64,000 nucleotides of DNA from assembly GCF_043555865.1 (NCBI RefSeq), contig NZ_JBIGHY010000007.1, forward strand, positions 248,001 to 312,000. The letters run 5' to 3'. The notes beneath the pieces were generated by a model. It saw only the letters and a program-made list of their open reading frames with translations, did no database searches and was not told the origin of the DNA. The DNA is from Pelomonas dachongensis. GTDB taxonomy: Bacteria > Pseudomonadota > Gammaproteobacteria > Burkholderiales > Burkholderiaceae_C. Below, piece after piece: positions 34,101-42,820 of the stretch. Position 1 is the stretch's first letter. Each line of letters begins with the position of its first letter. A program made the translations under genes and the position numbers.

Positions 34101-34257
34101 CGCGCTGTACGAGGCCAAGGACGCCGGCCGCAACGCCTGGGTGGGTCTGGTCAGCGCGCACGCGTCCAGCGACGAGGAACTGCAGCGCGACGTGCGCCGG
34201 CCGCTGGAGGCCTGGGCAGCGCGCGGGCGGCTGCGGCTGGTGCAATCCGGCGGCTGA
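31117..34257 (+). CDS. Diguanylate cyclase with periplasmic two-component-propeller sensor
   Basis: A 1046-aa membrane signalling protein. The signal peptide or first TM covers residues 7-30. Repeated Reg_prop blades (for example 'GLLWAGSPEGLLRYDG', 'GTLWIGTWKGLARK', 'GEVWLGTLSGGIERR') form one or two beta-propellers up to about 680. A Y_Y_Y domain (RNRYRYRLQGLDHGWVDIG) and a TM near 770-792 lead through a short coiled coil into a C-terminal GGDEF domain. The active-site motif is GGEEF at 923-927, with an inhibitory I-site RATD at 914-917, so it should make c-di-GMP under product feedback. ATG 31135 is an alternative start. The ligand is unknown; this sensor architecture often pairs with carbohydrate sensing. 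Confidence 0.93.
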   Translation: MTGARGMRRWLGHGWITLAVAMGLATVAHAVVPRFETIGDPGGVRDNVVSALGLDARGLLWAGSPEGLLRYDGYTFRRHALMSPDGQLLPEQFVRSMLPDPRGWIWVAAGNSGLVRLDLNTGRWDRWARDGNSADDTAPAANTVRTFALEKDGTLWLGGSGGLDRFDAQRQRFTHHRGKEDGLPDPRVQTLLVDREGTLWIGTWKGLARKTADGPIETLDVGLSDQLITLISETLDGRIIVGTAQGQLRALSAAGQPLAFSNGAEPGAATGVSPVMAMTQPDADELWFGDASGLTRRRASDGQLIERMPASGNAPRSDLRALMRDPSGTVWAGSYGGGLMRHVPSLPGLSMVRETLRGTPGGLDVRSILQLDNGEVWLGTLSGGIERRDRQLQPVAAIAPGTAGLPAGRVNALGQTRDGAVWVAVDTQLLRFDRQGRWQETLRSGNAVPRRLHAGADGSLWIATLDGLMRWTPTRPQMRAIPTAGLVGGTGEVNAFATLPDGSLWAGGAAGLFRVAQPGDEEPIAEWVEPKGLTGQTVLGMAVAPDGKLWVDTGNGLHRLVESDGKRARFETVPAAELGGAFGANLVFDAQGRVWSQRNMYDPKTGERRELGPADGADLGTGWFRAYAQLDDGRMLFGGARGLLVIDPQRFTPWNYKPPLVASELRVEGVERPVPLDGQPLVLAAGERAFSLAFASLDYSQPARNRYRYRLQGLDHGWVDIGALSRSATYTNLAPGKYVLHLQGSNRDGAWGTDELQIPVEVRAAWWQTRWAMALAVIAAASLMAGIVGMRTRLLLRHRRVLEDRVRERTEALEAAKAALTAKSAELEEASLTDPLTGLRNRRFLDRQMPADAALTLRHYEPISNAPVEGESEQDLLFFLIDIDHFKRINDAHGHMAGDAVLEQMRGRLEQVFRATDYLVRWGGEEFLIVARGTPRSRAAELAERARGAVSGEPFTLDNGLKLAQTCSVGFSAFPLCPTLPRALDWRSAIDLADAALYEAKDAGRNAWVGLVSAHASSDEELQRDVRRPLEAWAARGRLRLVQSGG

Positions 34258-34299
34258 TGCCGTCCTGGCCGGCGCGGCGCGTGCGACGGCCGCGTGGCG

Positions 34300-34920
34300 T
34301 CAGGCGCGCGAACCGGAGATGGCTGGCGCCCAGCCGAACGGCTCTGGCAGCGCGGCCAGGATGCGCTGGCGCAGCGGCGCATAGCCCGCGTCCACCGACT
34401 GGCCAGGCCGCGGCGCGAGCGGGTCCTGGTGGCTGCCGAAGGCGTCGTCCAGGTCGGCCCAGTCTTCAGGGGTGAACAGCGCGGCGGCGCGCGGCAGGAT
34501 CTCGGTCTCCTCGCGCTTCATGTGGCGCAGGTAGCGCGCCGCGTAGACGCGCAGTTGTTGCTCGAACTTGTCGCGCCGGGCGTCGCCCATCTGCTCCCAG
34601 GCCAGCAGGCTGTGCTGCAGCTCGCGGATGGCGCGCTCGCCCTGCGCATGGTCTGCCTCCAGTTCGTCCAGCGTCATGCGCAGCTCCGGCGCCAACGCCC
34701 GCAGCCGCGGGAACAGCAGCTCGCTTTCCTTCTGGTGGTGCAAGCGCTCCGGGAACTCGTCGACATAGAACAGCATGGCGCGCAACGCGCCGAAGTCCGG
34801 TGCCGCGCCGGCCTCGCGCTGGGCGGCCAGCAGCAGGGGCAGCGTGCGCAGCATGGCGGCCAGCGCGTCGTGCTCGGCGCGGATCACGCGTACCGCCAGG
34901 GGCATGGGAGACAGCGACAT
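34300..34920 (-). CDS. Hemerythrin-domain protein
   Basis: A 206-aa four-helix hemerythrin-like protein. The iron-ligand pattern is complete by eye: HDALAAML, HHQKESELLF, DHAQGERAI and HMKREETEILP. Such proteins bind O2 or iron and are implicated in oxygen sensing or oxidative/nitrosative protection. ATG 34920 gives a short tail before the first His helix; the longer open frame upstream runs antisense into the transketolase gene and is rejected. It is divergent from tkt across 112 bp, so the two may share a regulatory region. Confidence 0.9.
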   Translation of the reverse strand: MSLSPMPLAVRVIRAEHDALAAMLRTLPLLLAAQREAGAAPDFGALRAMLFYVDEFPERLHHQKESELLFPRLRALAPELRMTLDELEADHAQGERAIRELQHSLLAWEQMGDARRDKFEQQLRVYAARYLRHMKREETEILPRAAALFTPEDWADLDDAFGSHQDPLAPRPGQSVDAGYAPLRQRILAALPEPFGWAPAISGSRA

Positions 34921-35032
34921 GCCGCGAGCGTCGCGCGGCGGCGACGCGCCTGTCTTGCGCTGGATCAAGCCGACGAGAACCACCCCCGTAAAATCCCGCG
35001 CTTTGCTCCACCAGCCCAGGAAAGCTCCGGCC

Positions 35033-37048
<2,016 letters not shown>

Positions 37049-37109
37049 GTCGCCGCGGCAGCAGTCTGCGCTACAACTGCGCCCTGTCACCACGAACAGA
37101 GAGTTCGAC

Positions 37110-38096
37110 TTGCGCAGACTGCTGACCACCGCGTTGCTGGGGCTGTGCGCCATCGGCGCGCATGCCCAGACCGCCATCGACGACCGCAGCGGCGAGACCG
37201 CGCTGGCCTGCCTGCAGCGGCCGGCCGCTCCCAAGTATCCGGACAAAGAGCTGGAGCGCCGCACCAGCGGCTTCTACCGCGTGCTGCTGACCTTCACGCA
37301 AGCGCAGCGCGCCCCTGAGGTCAAGGTCCTGTTCGCCGCGGGGTCGGAGGACCTGCAGTTCACCGCCGAGCACTACGTGAAGCAGTTCCGCCTGCCCTGC
37401 CTGAAGGCTGACAGCGTCGTCACGCTGGTGCAGGAGGTGCGCTTCACCGCGGTGGCGGACGCCGATGCCGAAGTGCCGCAGCCGCTGAACCTGCCGCGCA
37501 CGGCCAACCAGCGCCTGGGCGAATGCATGCGCACGCCGGCGGACGGGCCGCGGCTCAGCGAGGCGACGCAGCTGCAGACCTTCCAGCGCGAGCTGAAGAA
37601 TGGCAATCTCGTCGTTGAGCTCGACTTCACCGCGCCCGACCAGCCGCCGCAGACCAAGGTTCTCTACAACTCGCTGAACCCGCGCCACCGCAACGATGTG
37701 CTGGATCACGTTGCGCAGTACCGCCTGCCCTGCCTGACCCCGGGTGAGCGTTTTGGCGTGCAGCAGACTTTCCACGTCGGCTTCGGCGGCAACCGCAGCT
37801 TCGCGTTCAAGGACGTGGGCCTCGTCAAGTTCCTGAGCATGGTCAAGAACGTCGACGCACGCCCCGTCAACTTCGAGCTGGACACCATGGGCTGCCCGTT
37901 CCGCGTGCGCTACGCGCTGGGCCGCCCGGCAGTGCCCAACCGCGTCACCGAGTCCGGCGCCCGCAACCCGAACCGCCGCGCCTTCATCGCCTGGCTGGAA
38001 GAGCTGGAGCTGGCGGTGACACCTGAGCAGTTCGAGAACCTGCTGGGCGCCGAGATGCTTATCGACGTGCCGTGCGGCACGATCAAGCTGGGTTGA
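37110..38096 (+). CDS. Exported protein with two TonB-C-like repeats, unknown function
   Basis: A 328-aa protein with a signal peptide ending AHAQ (residue 20). It contains an internal duplication: 'FYRVLLTFTQAQRAPEVKVL...VKQFRLPCL' (about residues 52-98) and 'LVVELDFTAPDQPPQTKVLY...VAQYRLPCL' (about 170-212). The alternating pattern with APKYPDKEL...RRTSG before the first copy resembles the TonB C-terminal fold, which has a P-x-YP...G-x-V-x-V-x-F layout. No TM anchor or ExbBD-type context is present, so it is not a classical TonB. The start is TTG 37110 with AGAGAG upstream. It ends 11 bp before a small membrane-protein gene. Confidence 0.6.
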   Translation: MRRLLTTALLGLCAIGAHAQTAIDDRSGETALACLQRPAAPKYPDKELERRTSGFYRVLLTFTQAQRAPEVKVLFAAGSEDLQFTAEHYVKQFRLPCLKADSVVTLVQEVRFTAVADADAEVPQPLNLPRTANQRLGECMRTPADGPRLSEATQLQTFQRELKNGNLVVELDFTAPDQPPQTKVLYNSLNPRHRNDVLDHVAQYRLPCLTPGERFGVQQTFHVGFGGNRSFAFKDVGLVKFLSMVKNVDARPVNFELDTMGCPFRVRYALGRPAVPNRVTESGARNPNRRAFIAWLEELELAVTPEQFENLLGAEMLIDVPCGTIKLG

Positions 38097-38107
38097 AGGT
38101 CTTCGCC

Positions 38108-38686
38108 ATGGACACCCACGGCAAGGTAGCCGTTGCCCCGAATGGCGTGGACGGGAAGCAGGCACCCGTGCTCTGGGCCTGCGTGGTCTTGCTCATCGCA
38201 GCCTTCGGGTTTTGCGGCGCGCAGGCGTGGCGCGAAGTCCCGTCGACGTGGGCGGAACTCCACAGCTACGACGTCGTACCGACGACAGCCTTTGAGCGGA
38301 TCGAAGAAGCCGACCTGGTGTTCGGACTGACGCGGTTGACGCGCAGCGAGGCCTTGTTTCTCGACAAGAACGAGCCGCTGCCGGCGGCACTGCGTCCGCT
38401 GCTGCGTGACCGGGAATTGCCCATCCACGCTGATCTCAAGTTGGGCTTTGAACGCATCCTGGCACTGAACAAGAACAGTGCCCGATGGACGGTGAGCGTG
38501 TTCGACGAACAAGTGGTTCGCATCGCATCGCCCGAGCGCGAGCTGCTGAGCTACCGGGAATTCCAGGACGCCCATGGCAACAAGCGCGTGCGATTGACGG
38601 CCATCGCCAGTGTCTGCGCGCTGTTGGCTGCCCTGTTGGCCGCCGGTTTATCCCGCCGGCTTCGACGCCGTGTGAAATCGTCCTGA
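38108..38686 (+). CDS. Hypothetical two-TM membrane protein, 192 aa
   Basis: Unrecognised. TM1 is near residues 20-41 (APVLWACVVLLIAAFGFCGA) and TM2 near 165-183 (ASVCALLAALLAAGLS), followed by a basic RRLRRRVKSS tail. Between them is a periplasmic-type domain of about 120 residues containing 'SEALFLDKNEPLPAALRPLL'. The C-terminal positive tail places both ends in the cytoplasm. The first ATG after the TonB-C-like gene, 11 bp downstream, is used, so the two are probably co-transcribed and may work together. No catalytic motif is visible. Confidence 0.65.
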   Translation: MDTHGKVAVAPNGVDGKQAPVLWACVVLLIAAFGFCGAQAWREVPSTWAELHSYDVVPTTAFERIEEADLVFGLTRLTRSEALFLDKNEPLPAALRPLLRDRELPIHADLKLGFERILALNKNSARWTVSVFDEQVVRIASPERELLSYREFQDAHGNKRVRLTAIASVCALLAALLAAGLSRRLRRRVKSS

Positions 38687-38762
38687 AACCACCCTTCCTG
38701 GGGAATGGCCGAGAATCGGCGACCCCGCGCGACCCTCTTTCCTTTTCTCTGGAGACTTTTCC

Positions 38763-39761
38763 ATGACCATCAAGATCGGCATCAACGGCTTCGGCCGCAT
38801 CGGACGCATGGTGTTCCGTGCCGCAGTTGCGAACTTCAAGGACATCGAGGTCGTCGCGATCAACGACCTGCTGGAGCCCGACTACCTCGCCTACATGCTG
38901 AAGTACGACAGCGTGCATGGCAAGTTCGAGGGTGAAGTCTCCGTGGACGGCAACACGCTGGTGGTCAACGGCAAGAAGATTCGCCTGACCGCCATCAAGG
39001 ACCCGACCGAGCTGAAGTGGGCCGAGGCCGGCGCCGACATCGTCATCGAAGCCACCGGCATCTTCCTGGACGCCGCCGGAGGCGAGAAGCACCTGGCCGC
39101 GGGCGCCAAGAAGGTCATCTTCTCGGCCCCCTCCAAGGACGAGACGCCGATGTTCGTGTTCGGCGTGAACCACACCAAGTACGCCGGCGAGAAGATCATC
39201 TCCAACGCCTCGTGCACGACGAACTGCCTGGCCCCGCTGGCCAAGGTGCTGAACGACAAGTGGGGCATCAAGCGCGGCCTGATGACCACCGTGCACGCCG
39301 CCACCGCCACGCAAAAGACCGTGGACGGCCCGAGCAACAAGGACTGGCGCGGCGGCCGCGGCATCCTGGAGAACATCATTCCCAGCAGCACCGGCGCCGC
39401 CAAGGCCGTCGGCAAGGTCATCCCCGAGCTGAACAAGAAGCTGACCGGCATGGCCTTCCGCGTGCCGACCAGCGACGTGTCGGTCGTCGACCTGACCGTC
39501 GAGCTGAACAGCGAAGCCAGCTACGCCGAGATCTGCGCGGAGTTCAAGGCCCAGAGCCAGGGCGCGCTGAAGGGCGTGCTGGGCTACACCGACGAGAAGG
39601 TTGTCGCGACCGACTTCCGCGGTGACGCTCGCACCTCCATCTTCGACGCCGAAGCCGGCCTCGCACTGGACAGCACGTTCGTCAAGCTGGTGTCCTGGTA
39701 CGACAACGAGTGGGGCTACTCGAACAAGGTGCTCGAGATGGTGCGCGTGGTGGCCGCTTGA
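38763..39761 (+). CDS. gap: Glyceraldehyde-3-phosphate dehydrogenase, type I
   Basis: A 332-aa NAD-dependent GAPDH of glycolysis/gluconeogenesis. It has the N-terminal Rossmann motif INGFGRIGRMVFRAA, catalytic Cys151 in SNASCTTNCLAP, catalytic His in TTVHAATATQ, and the C-terminal SWYDNEWGYSNKVLEMV. 'AINDLLEPDYLAYMLKYDS' fits NAD specificity. ATG 38763 has TGGAGA upstream. Downstream lies a strong bidirectional terminator, so the gene ends its transcription unit. Confidence 0.98.
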   Translation: MTIKIGINGFGRIGRMVFRAAVANFKDIEVVAINDLLEPDYLAYMLKYDSVHGKFEGEVSVDGNTLVVNGKKIRLTAIKDPTELKWAEAGADIVIEATGIFLDAAGGEKHLAAGAKKVIFSAPSKDETPMFVFGVNHTKYAGEKIISNASCTTNCLAPLAKVLNDKWGIKRGLMTTVHAATATQKTVDGPSNKDWRGGRGILENIIPSSTGAAKAVGKVIPELNKKLTGMAFRVPTSDVSVVDLTVELNSEASYAEICAEFKAQSQGALKGVLGYTDEKVVATDFRGDARTSIFDAEAGLALDSTFVKLVSWYDNEWGYSNKVLEMVRVVAA

Positions 39762-39795
39762 TGGCCGCCTGATCTCGAGCAGCGGACAAGCACAA

Positions 39796-39819
39796 GGGGC
39801 GCAGATTGCGCCCCTTTTT
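39796..39819 (+). terminator. Rho-independent terminator after gap
   Basis: GGGGCGCA (39796-39803) and TGCGCCCC (39807-39814) pair perfectly around GAT and are followed by TTTTT (39815-39819), 35 bases after the gap stop. The left flank has only two A residues before the stem, so it is best on the plus strand, but it may also stop leftward transcription from the HPP gene ending at 39830. Confidence 0.92.
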
Positions 39820-39829
39820 CATGGCGGGT

Positions 39830-40364
39830 TCAGTACCAGTACGCCGGGTACGGCAGGCGGCACGCGCGGTGGTAGGCCACCGCCACCAGCACCAGCACGA
39901 CCGCCCCCGCCAGCGTCGGGAAGAACAGGAAGCCCCATTTCGGCGCCACCAGGAACACGATGATCGGATTGGACCCGGCCGGCGGGTGCATGGTGTGCGT
40001 CAGCATCATCAGTGCCGTCGACGCCGCCGCCGCGCTGGCCAGCGACCACCAGGACGGCCCCAGCAGCGCGAGCGCTGCCAGGCCCACGGCCGTGCAGATG
40101 AAATGACCGCCGATGACGCTGCGCGGCTGCGCGAAGTGGATCTCCGGGAACGTGAACACCATCACCGCCGTCGACCCGAACGAGCCCAGCGCCAGCAGCA
40201 CGCCCAGGTTGAAGGAGCTGAAGGCCAGCACGCCGATGACGACGAACACGCCCGCGCAGGCCAACGCCGCGCGTCAACGTGTAGCCGGGCGCCCGCGTGG
40301 GCACCATCGCGACAGGCGCGGGTTCGGACGGGCGCACCGAGACGCCGGGAGCAAGCTCGCTCAT
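39830..40364 (-). pseudogene. HPP family membrane protein, apparent frameshift near its start
   Basis: The downstream part (144 aa from 40264) is a typical HPP protein: about four TM segments, 'SSFNLGVLLALGSFGSTAVMVF' and the name-giving MHPPAGSNPIIVF. Its expected N-terminus is in another frame, starting at ATG 40364 (MSELAPGVSVRPSEPAPVAM...APGYTLTR) with a good AAGGA ribosome-binding site. In the first frame, reading continues TLTR-GVGLR. Deleting one G in 40265-40272 would give a continuous TLTR-ALACAGVFVVIG. Either one base is inserted, which disables or truncates the gene, or the sequence has an error, or translation restarts at TTG 40264. HPP proteins are implicated in nitrite transport in plastids; the bacterial role is unclear. 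Confidence 0.7.
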
Positions 40365-40502
40365 GGAAGTCCTTGTCAGGTGCAGGATCCTTAGCAAGGA
40401 TCAAGCCGACCCGCGTACGCAAAGGCGGGGCCGCCCGCCGGCCACGGTCGCATCGCGCCGCCGACACCTGGCGACGCCAGCGCCGAGACCCGCATCTGGA
40501 CG

Positions 40503-41867
40503 TCAGGCCGTGCCGCCAGCGCTACCCGGGACAGCGCCCAATTCACCGGACTCGCGGGCCTTCTTGCCATAGACCCATTCGAAAACGGGGCTGGCCATCA
40601 TGGTCGTGACCACGGCCATCAGCACCAGCATCGAGAAAAGGGCCGGGCCGATGATGCCCTTCTGCAGGCCGATGTTGATGATGATCAGCTCCATCAAGCC
40701 GCGCGAATTCATCAGCGCACCGATGCCCAGCGCCGTGCGGTTGTCCTCGCCCGCCAGGCGGGCCGCCAGGTAGCAGGCGCCGAACTTGGCCAGCACCGAG
40801 GCGACCAGCACGCCCAGCGCGATCAGCAGCAGTTGGACCGAATTGATCATGTCAAACCGCGTGTTCAGGCCCGAGTACGTGAAGAACATCGGCAGTAGCA
40901 GCAGCACGGTGATGGGCTCGACCTTCTTCTTCAGCTCGGCGGCGAACAGGCCGCGCGGCATGACGGCGCCGAGAATGAAGCCGCCGAAGATGGCGTGGAT
41001 GCCGACGGCGTCCATGACGAAGGCCGACGTGCAGAACGCGATCAGCGTGATGCCCAGCACCGTGTTGCTCATGTGGCCTTCGCGCTCGACCCGGCGGCCC
41101 AGCGGCGCCAGAAGCCTGCGGCCGAACAGCAGCACGACGGTGGCCCAGATGAGACCGCCGCCGATGGCCAATACGGCCACGCCAGCGCCCGCGCCAAAGG
41201 CGGCCAGCACCAGCGCCAGTACGCACCAAGACACCGCGTCGTCGAAGGCGCCGGCCGTCAGCGACAGCGTGCCCAGCGAGGTGTGGGACAGGCCGCGCTC
41301 GTTGATGATGCGCGCCAGCATCGGGAAGGCCGTCAGCGCGATGCAGGCGCCCATGAACAGCGTCGCGTTGGCCGGCGAGATGCCTTCGGCGAACAGACCC
41401 GGCACCGTCAGCAGCATGGGCGTGATCAGGAAGGCGATGAAGAACGGCGCCGCAATGCCCGAGATAGACACGCCGATGGCGCTCTTGGCCTTGGTCGCGA
41501 AGTGGTCCAGCCGCAGCGTCGTGCCGACGAGGAACATGTACAGGCCCACGCCCAGCTGGGCGCCGCAGTAAAGGACGTTCTTCATCTCCTTGGGGAAGAT
41601 GGCCGCCTGCACCTCGGGCGCCAGCATGCCGAACAGCGACGGGCCCAGCACCACGCCGGCAATCATTTCGCCTACCACCTGGGGTTGCGCCAGGAACTTG
41701 GAGCCCAGCCAGCCCACCACGCGGCAAGCCAGGATGATGATCCCGAGCTGCAGGAAGAAGTGCACGCTGAAGTCGGTGGGCGAGTAGGTCGCCGCCACGG
41801 CCGGGGCCGGGCCGCCGTGTTTGGCGAAGATGTCGGCCAACATGGCCGGCAGGTCGAAGTGTTCCAT
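40503..41867 (-). CDS. CPA2-type cation:proton antiporter (KefB/Na+-H+ exchanger family)
   Basis: A 454-aa protein with about twelve TM segments. Typical features are 'LAQPQVVGEMIAGVVLGPSLFG' in TM2-3, the helix-break 'GAFDDAVSWCVLALVLAAFG' carrying the paired acidic residues, and 'MNSRGLMELIIINIGL' near the end. No C-terminal RCK/TrkA-N domain is present, so it lacks the NAD/glutathione gating of KefB/C. It exchanges Na+ or K+ for protons. ATG 41867 (MEHFDLPAM) is preferred over an upstream GTG/ATG region. It is divergent from the toxin-antitoxin module across about 200 bp. Confidence 0.9.
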   Translation of the reverse strand: MEHFDLPAMLADIFAKHGGPAPAVAATYSPTDFSVHFFLQLGIIILACRVVGWLGSKFLAQPQVVGEMIAGVVLGPSLFGMLAPEVQAAIFPKEMKNVLYCGAQLGVGLYMFLVGTTLRLDHFATKAKSAIGVSISGIAAPFFIAFLITPMLLTVPGLFAEGISPANATLFMGACIALTAFPMLARIINERGLSHTSLGTLSLTAGAFDDAVSWCVLALVLAAFGAGAGVAVLAIGGGLIWATVVLLFGRRLLAPLGRRVEREGHMSNTVLGITLIAFCTSAFVMDAVGIHAIFGGFILGAVMPRGLFAAELKKKVEPITVLLLLPMFFTYSGLNTRFDMINSVQLLLIALGVLVASVLAKFGACYLAARLAGEDNRTALGIGALMNSRGLMELIIINIGLQKGIIGPALFSMLVLMAVVTTMMASPVFEWVYGKKARESGELGAVPGSAGGTA

Positions 41868-42014
41868 TGCGTTCCTCAAGTACCGGGCGTTGCGGCAGGC
41901 CGCCGGGGCGGCCGTATACAACGTTGTCTCCTGACCGCGCTGAAAGCGCCGTCAATCTGGCGCCGCACTGTGCCCGCTGGCGCTGCGCAGTCCATCGGGA
42001 TTGGCACTTTTGAA

Positions 42015-42060
42015 CCTACGTACCTACATACGCCCGGCGGCTGGGCAGGCACGTAGGTAC
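42015..42060 (+). promoter_or_regulatory. Inverted-repeat operator upstream of the toxin-antitoxin pair
   Basis: CCTACGTACCTAC (42015-42027) carries two copies of CCTAC. It is mirrored by ACGTAGGTAC (42051-42060), giving ACGTAGG/CCTACGT and GTAC-type palindromes either side of a 23-base GC-rich centre. The right half ends 11 bases before the antitoxin ATG. Phd/YefM antitoxins autoregulate through such repeats, so this is the likely operator. The repeats are observed; binding is inference. Confidence 0.65.
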
Positions 42061-42071
42061 CATCCGTGCTC

Positions 42072-42323
42072 ATGAGACTGTTGACCAGCCGCGAGTTCAA
42101 CCGGGACGTCAGCGTGGCCAAGCGCGCCGCGCTGGTGGAGCCGGTGCTGATCACCGACCGCGGCCAGCCCACGCACGTGTTGCTCAGCATCGGCGACTAC
42201 CGGCGCCTCACGGGCGAGGGCGAAAGCATCCTGGAGTTACTGGCCATGCCCGAGGCGGTCGTTATCGACGCAGCGGATGCGGTTGCCGACGGCGCCTGGG
42301 ACCACCGCGAGAGCATCGACTGA
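42072..42323 (+). CDS. Phd/YefM-family antitoxin
   Basis: An 83-aa antitoxin. The N-terminal DNA-binding part MRLLTSREFNRDVSVAKRAA and 'PVLITDRGQPTHVLLSIGDYRRL' are the Phd/YefM signature. The C-terminal half (ESILELLAMPEAVVIDAADAV) would wrap and inhibit the PIN toxin. ATG 42072 is used; GTG 42066 would add two residues. The stop and the toxin start overlap by one base (TGATG), as usual for co-translated pairs. Expression is probably autoregulated through the upstream repeats. Confidence 0.92.
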   Translation: MRLLTSREFNRDVSVAKRAALVEPVLITDRGQPTHVLLSIGDYRRLTGEGESILELLAMPEAVVIDAADAVADGAWDHRESID

Positions 42324-42820
42324 TGTTCCTGCTCGACACCGGCATCGTGCTGGAACTGCGCAAGGCCAAGGCCGCCGGTTCGGACGCGGGCCTCGCCGCG
42401 TGGGCCGCCGCGCTGCCGCGGCAGCAGCTGTTCCTGTCGGCGCTGAACCTGCTGGAGCTGGAAAACGCCGCCGCCCGCTTGGCCCGCAAGGACCGCGCCG
42501 CCGGCCTGGTGGTGCGCGACTGGATCGACAACCGCGTGATGCCGGCCTTCGAGGGCCGCGTGCTGCCGGTGGATGCCGCCGTGGTGCGCCGCCGTGCCCA
42601 GCTGCCTTACGCCAACACGCGCGACGGCCTGCTGGCCGCCACCGCGCTGGAACACGGCCTGACCTTCGTGACGCACCGCGTGTCGGCCTTCCGCGCCGGC
42701 CGCGTCAAGCTGCTTAACCCGTCCGGCTACATTGCCCAGCCCAGCGACGAGGACGAAGACTGGGCCCACGGCGCGCAATCCGGCCAGCAGTGGCTCAAGA
42801 ATTTGTACGTCAGAGCATGA
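42323..42820 (+). CDS. PIN-domain ribonuclease toxin (VapC/FitB-like)
   Basis: A 165-aa PIN toxin that would cleave RNA when free of antitoxin. Conserved acidic residues are Asp5 (FLLDTGIVLEL), Glu45 (LNLLELENA) and Asp101 (NTRDGLLAATALEHGLTFVTH). The usual fourth acidic position after the last strand (VTRNxxDF) reads VTHRVSAF here, so one metal ligand seems missing. A C-terminal extension of about 25 residues (EDEDWAHGAQ...) is unusual for the family. Its last 4 bases overlap the halogenase start (ATGA at 42817-42820). Confidence 0.88.
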   Translation: MFLLDTGIVLELRKAKAAGSDAGLAAWAAALPRQQLFLSALNLLELENAAARLARKDRAAGLVVRDWIDNRVMPAFEGRVLPVDAAVVRRRAQLPYANTRDGLLAATALEHGLTFVTHRVSAFRAGRVKLLNPSGYIAQPSDEDEDWAHGAQSGQQWLKNLYVRA

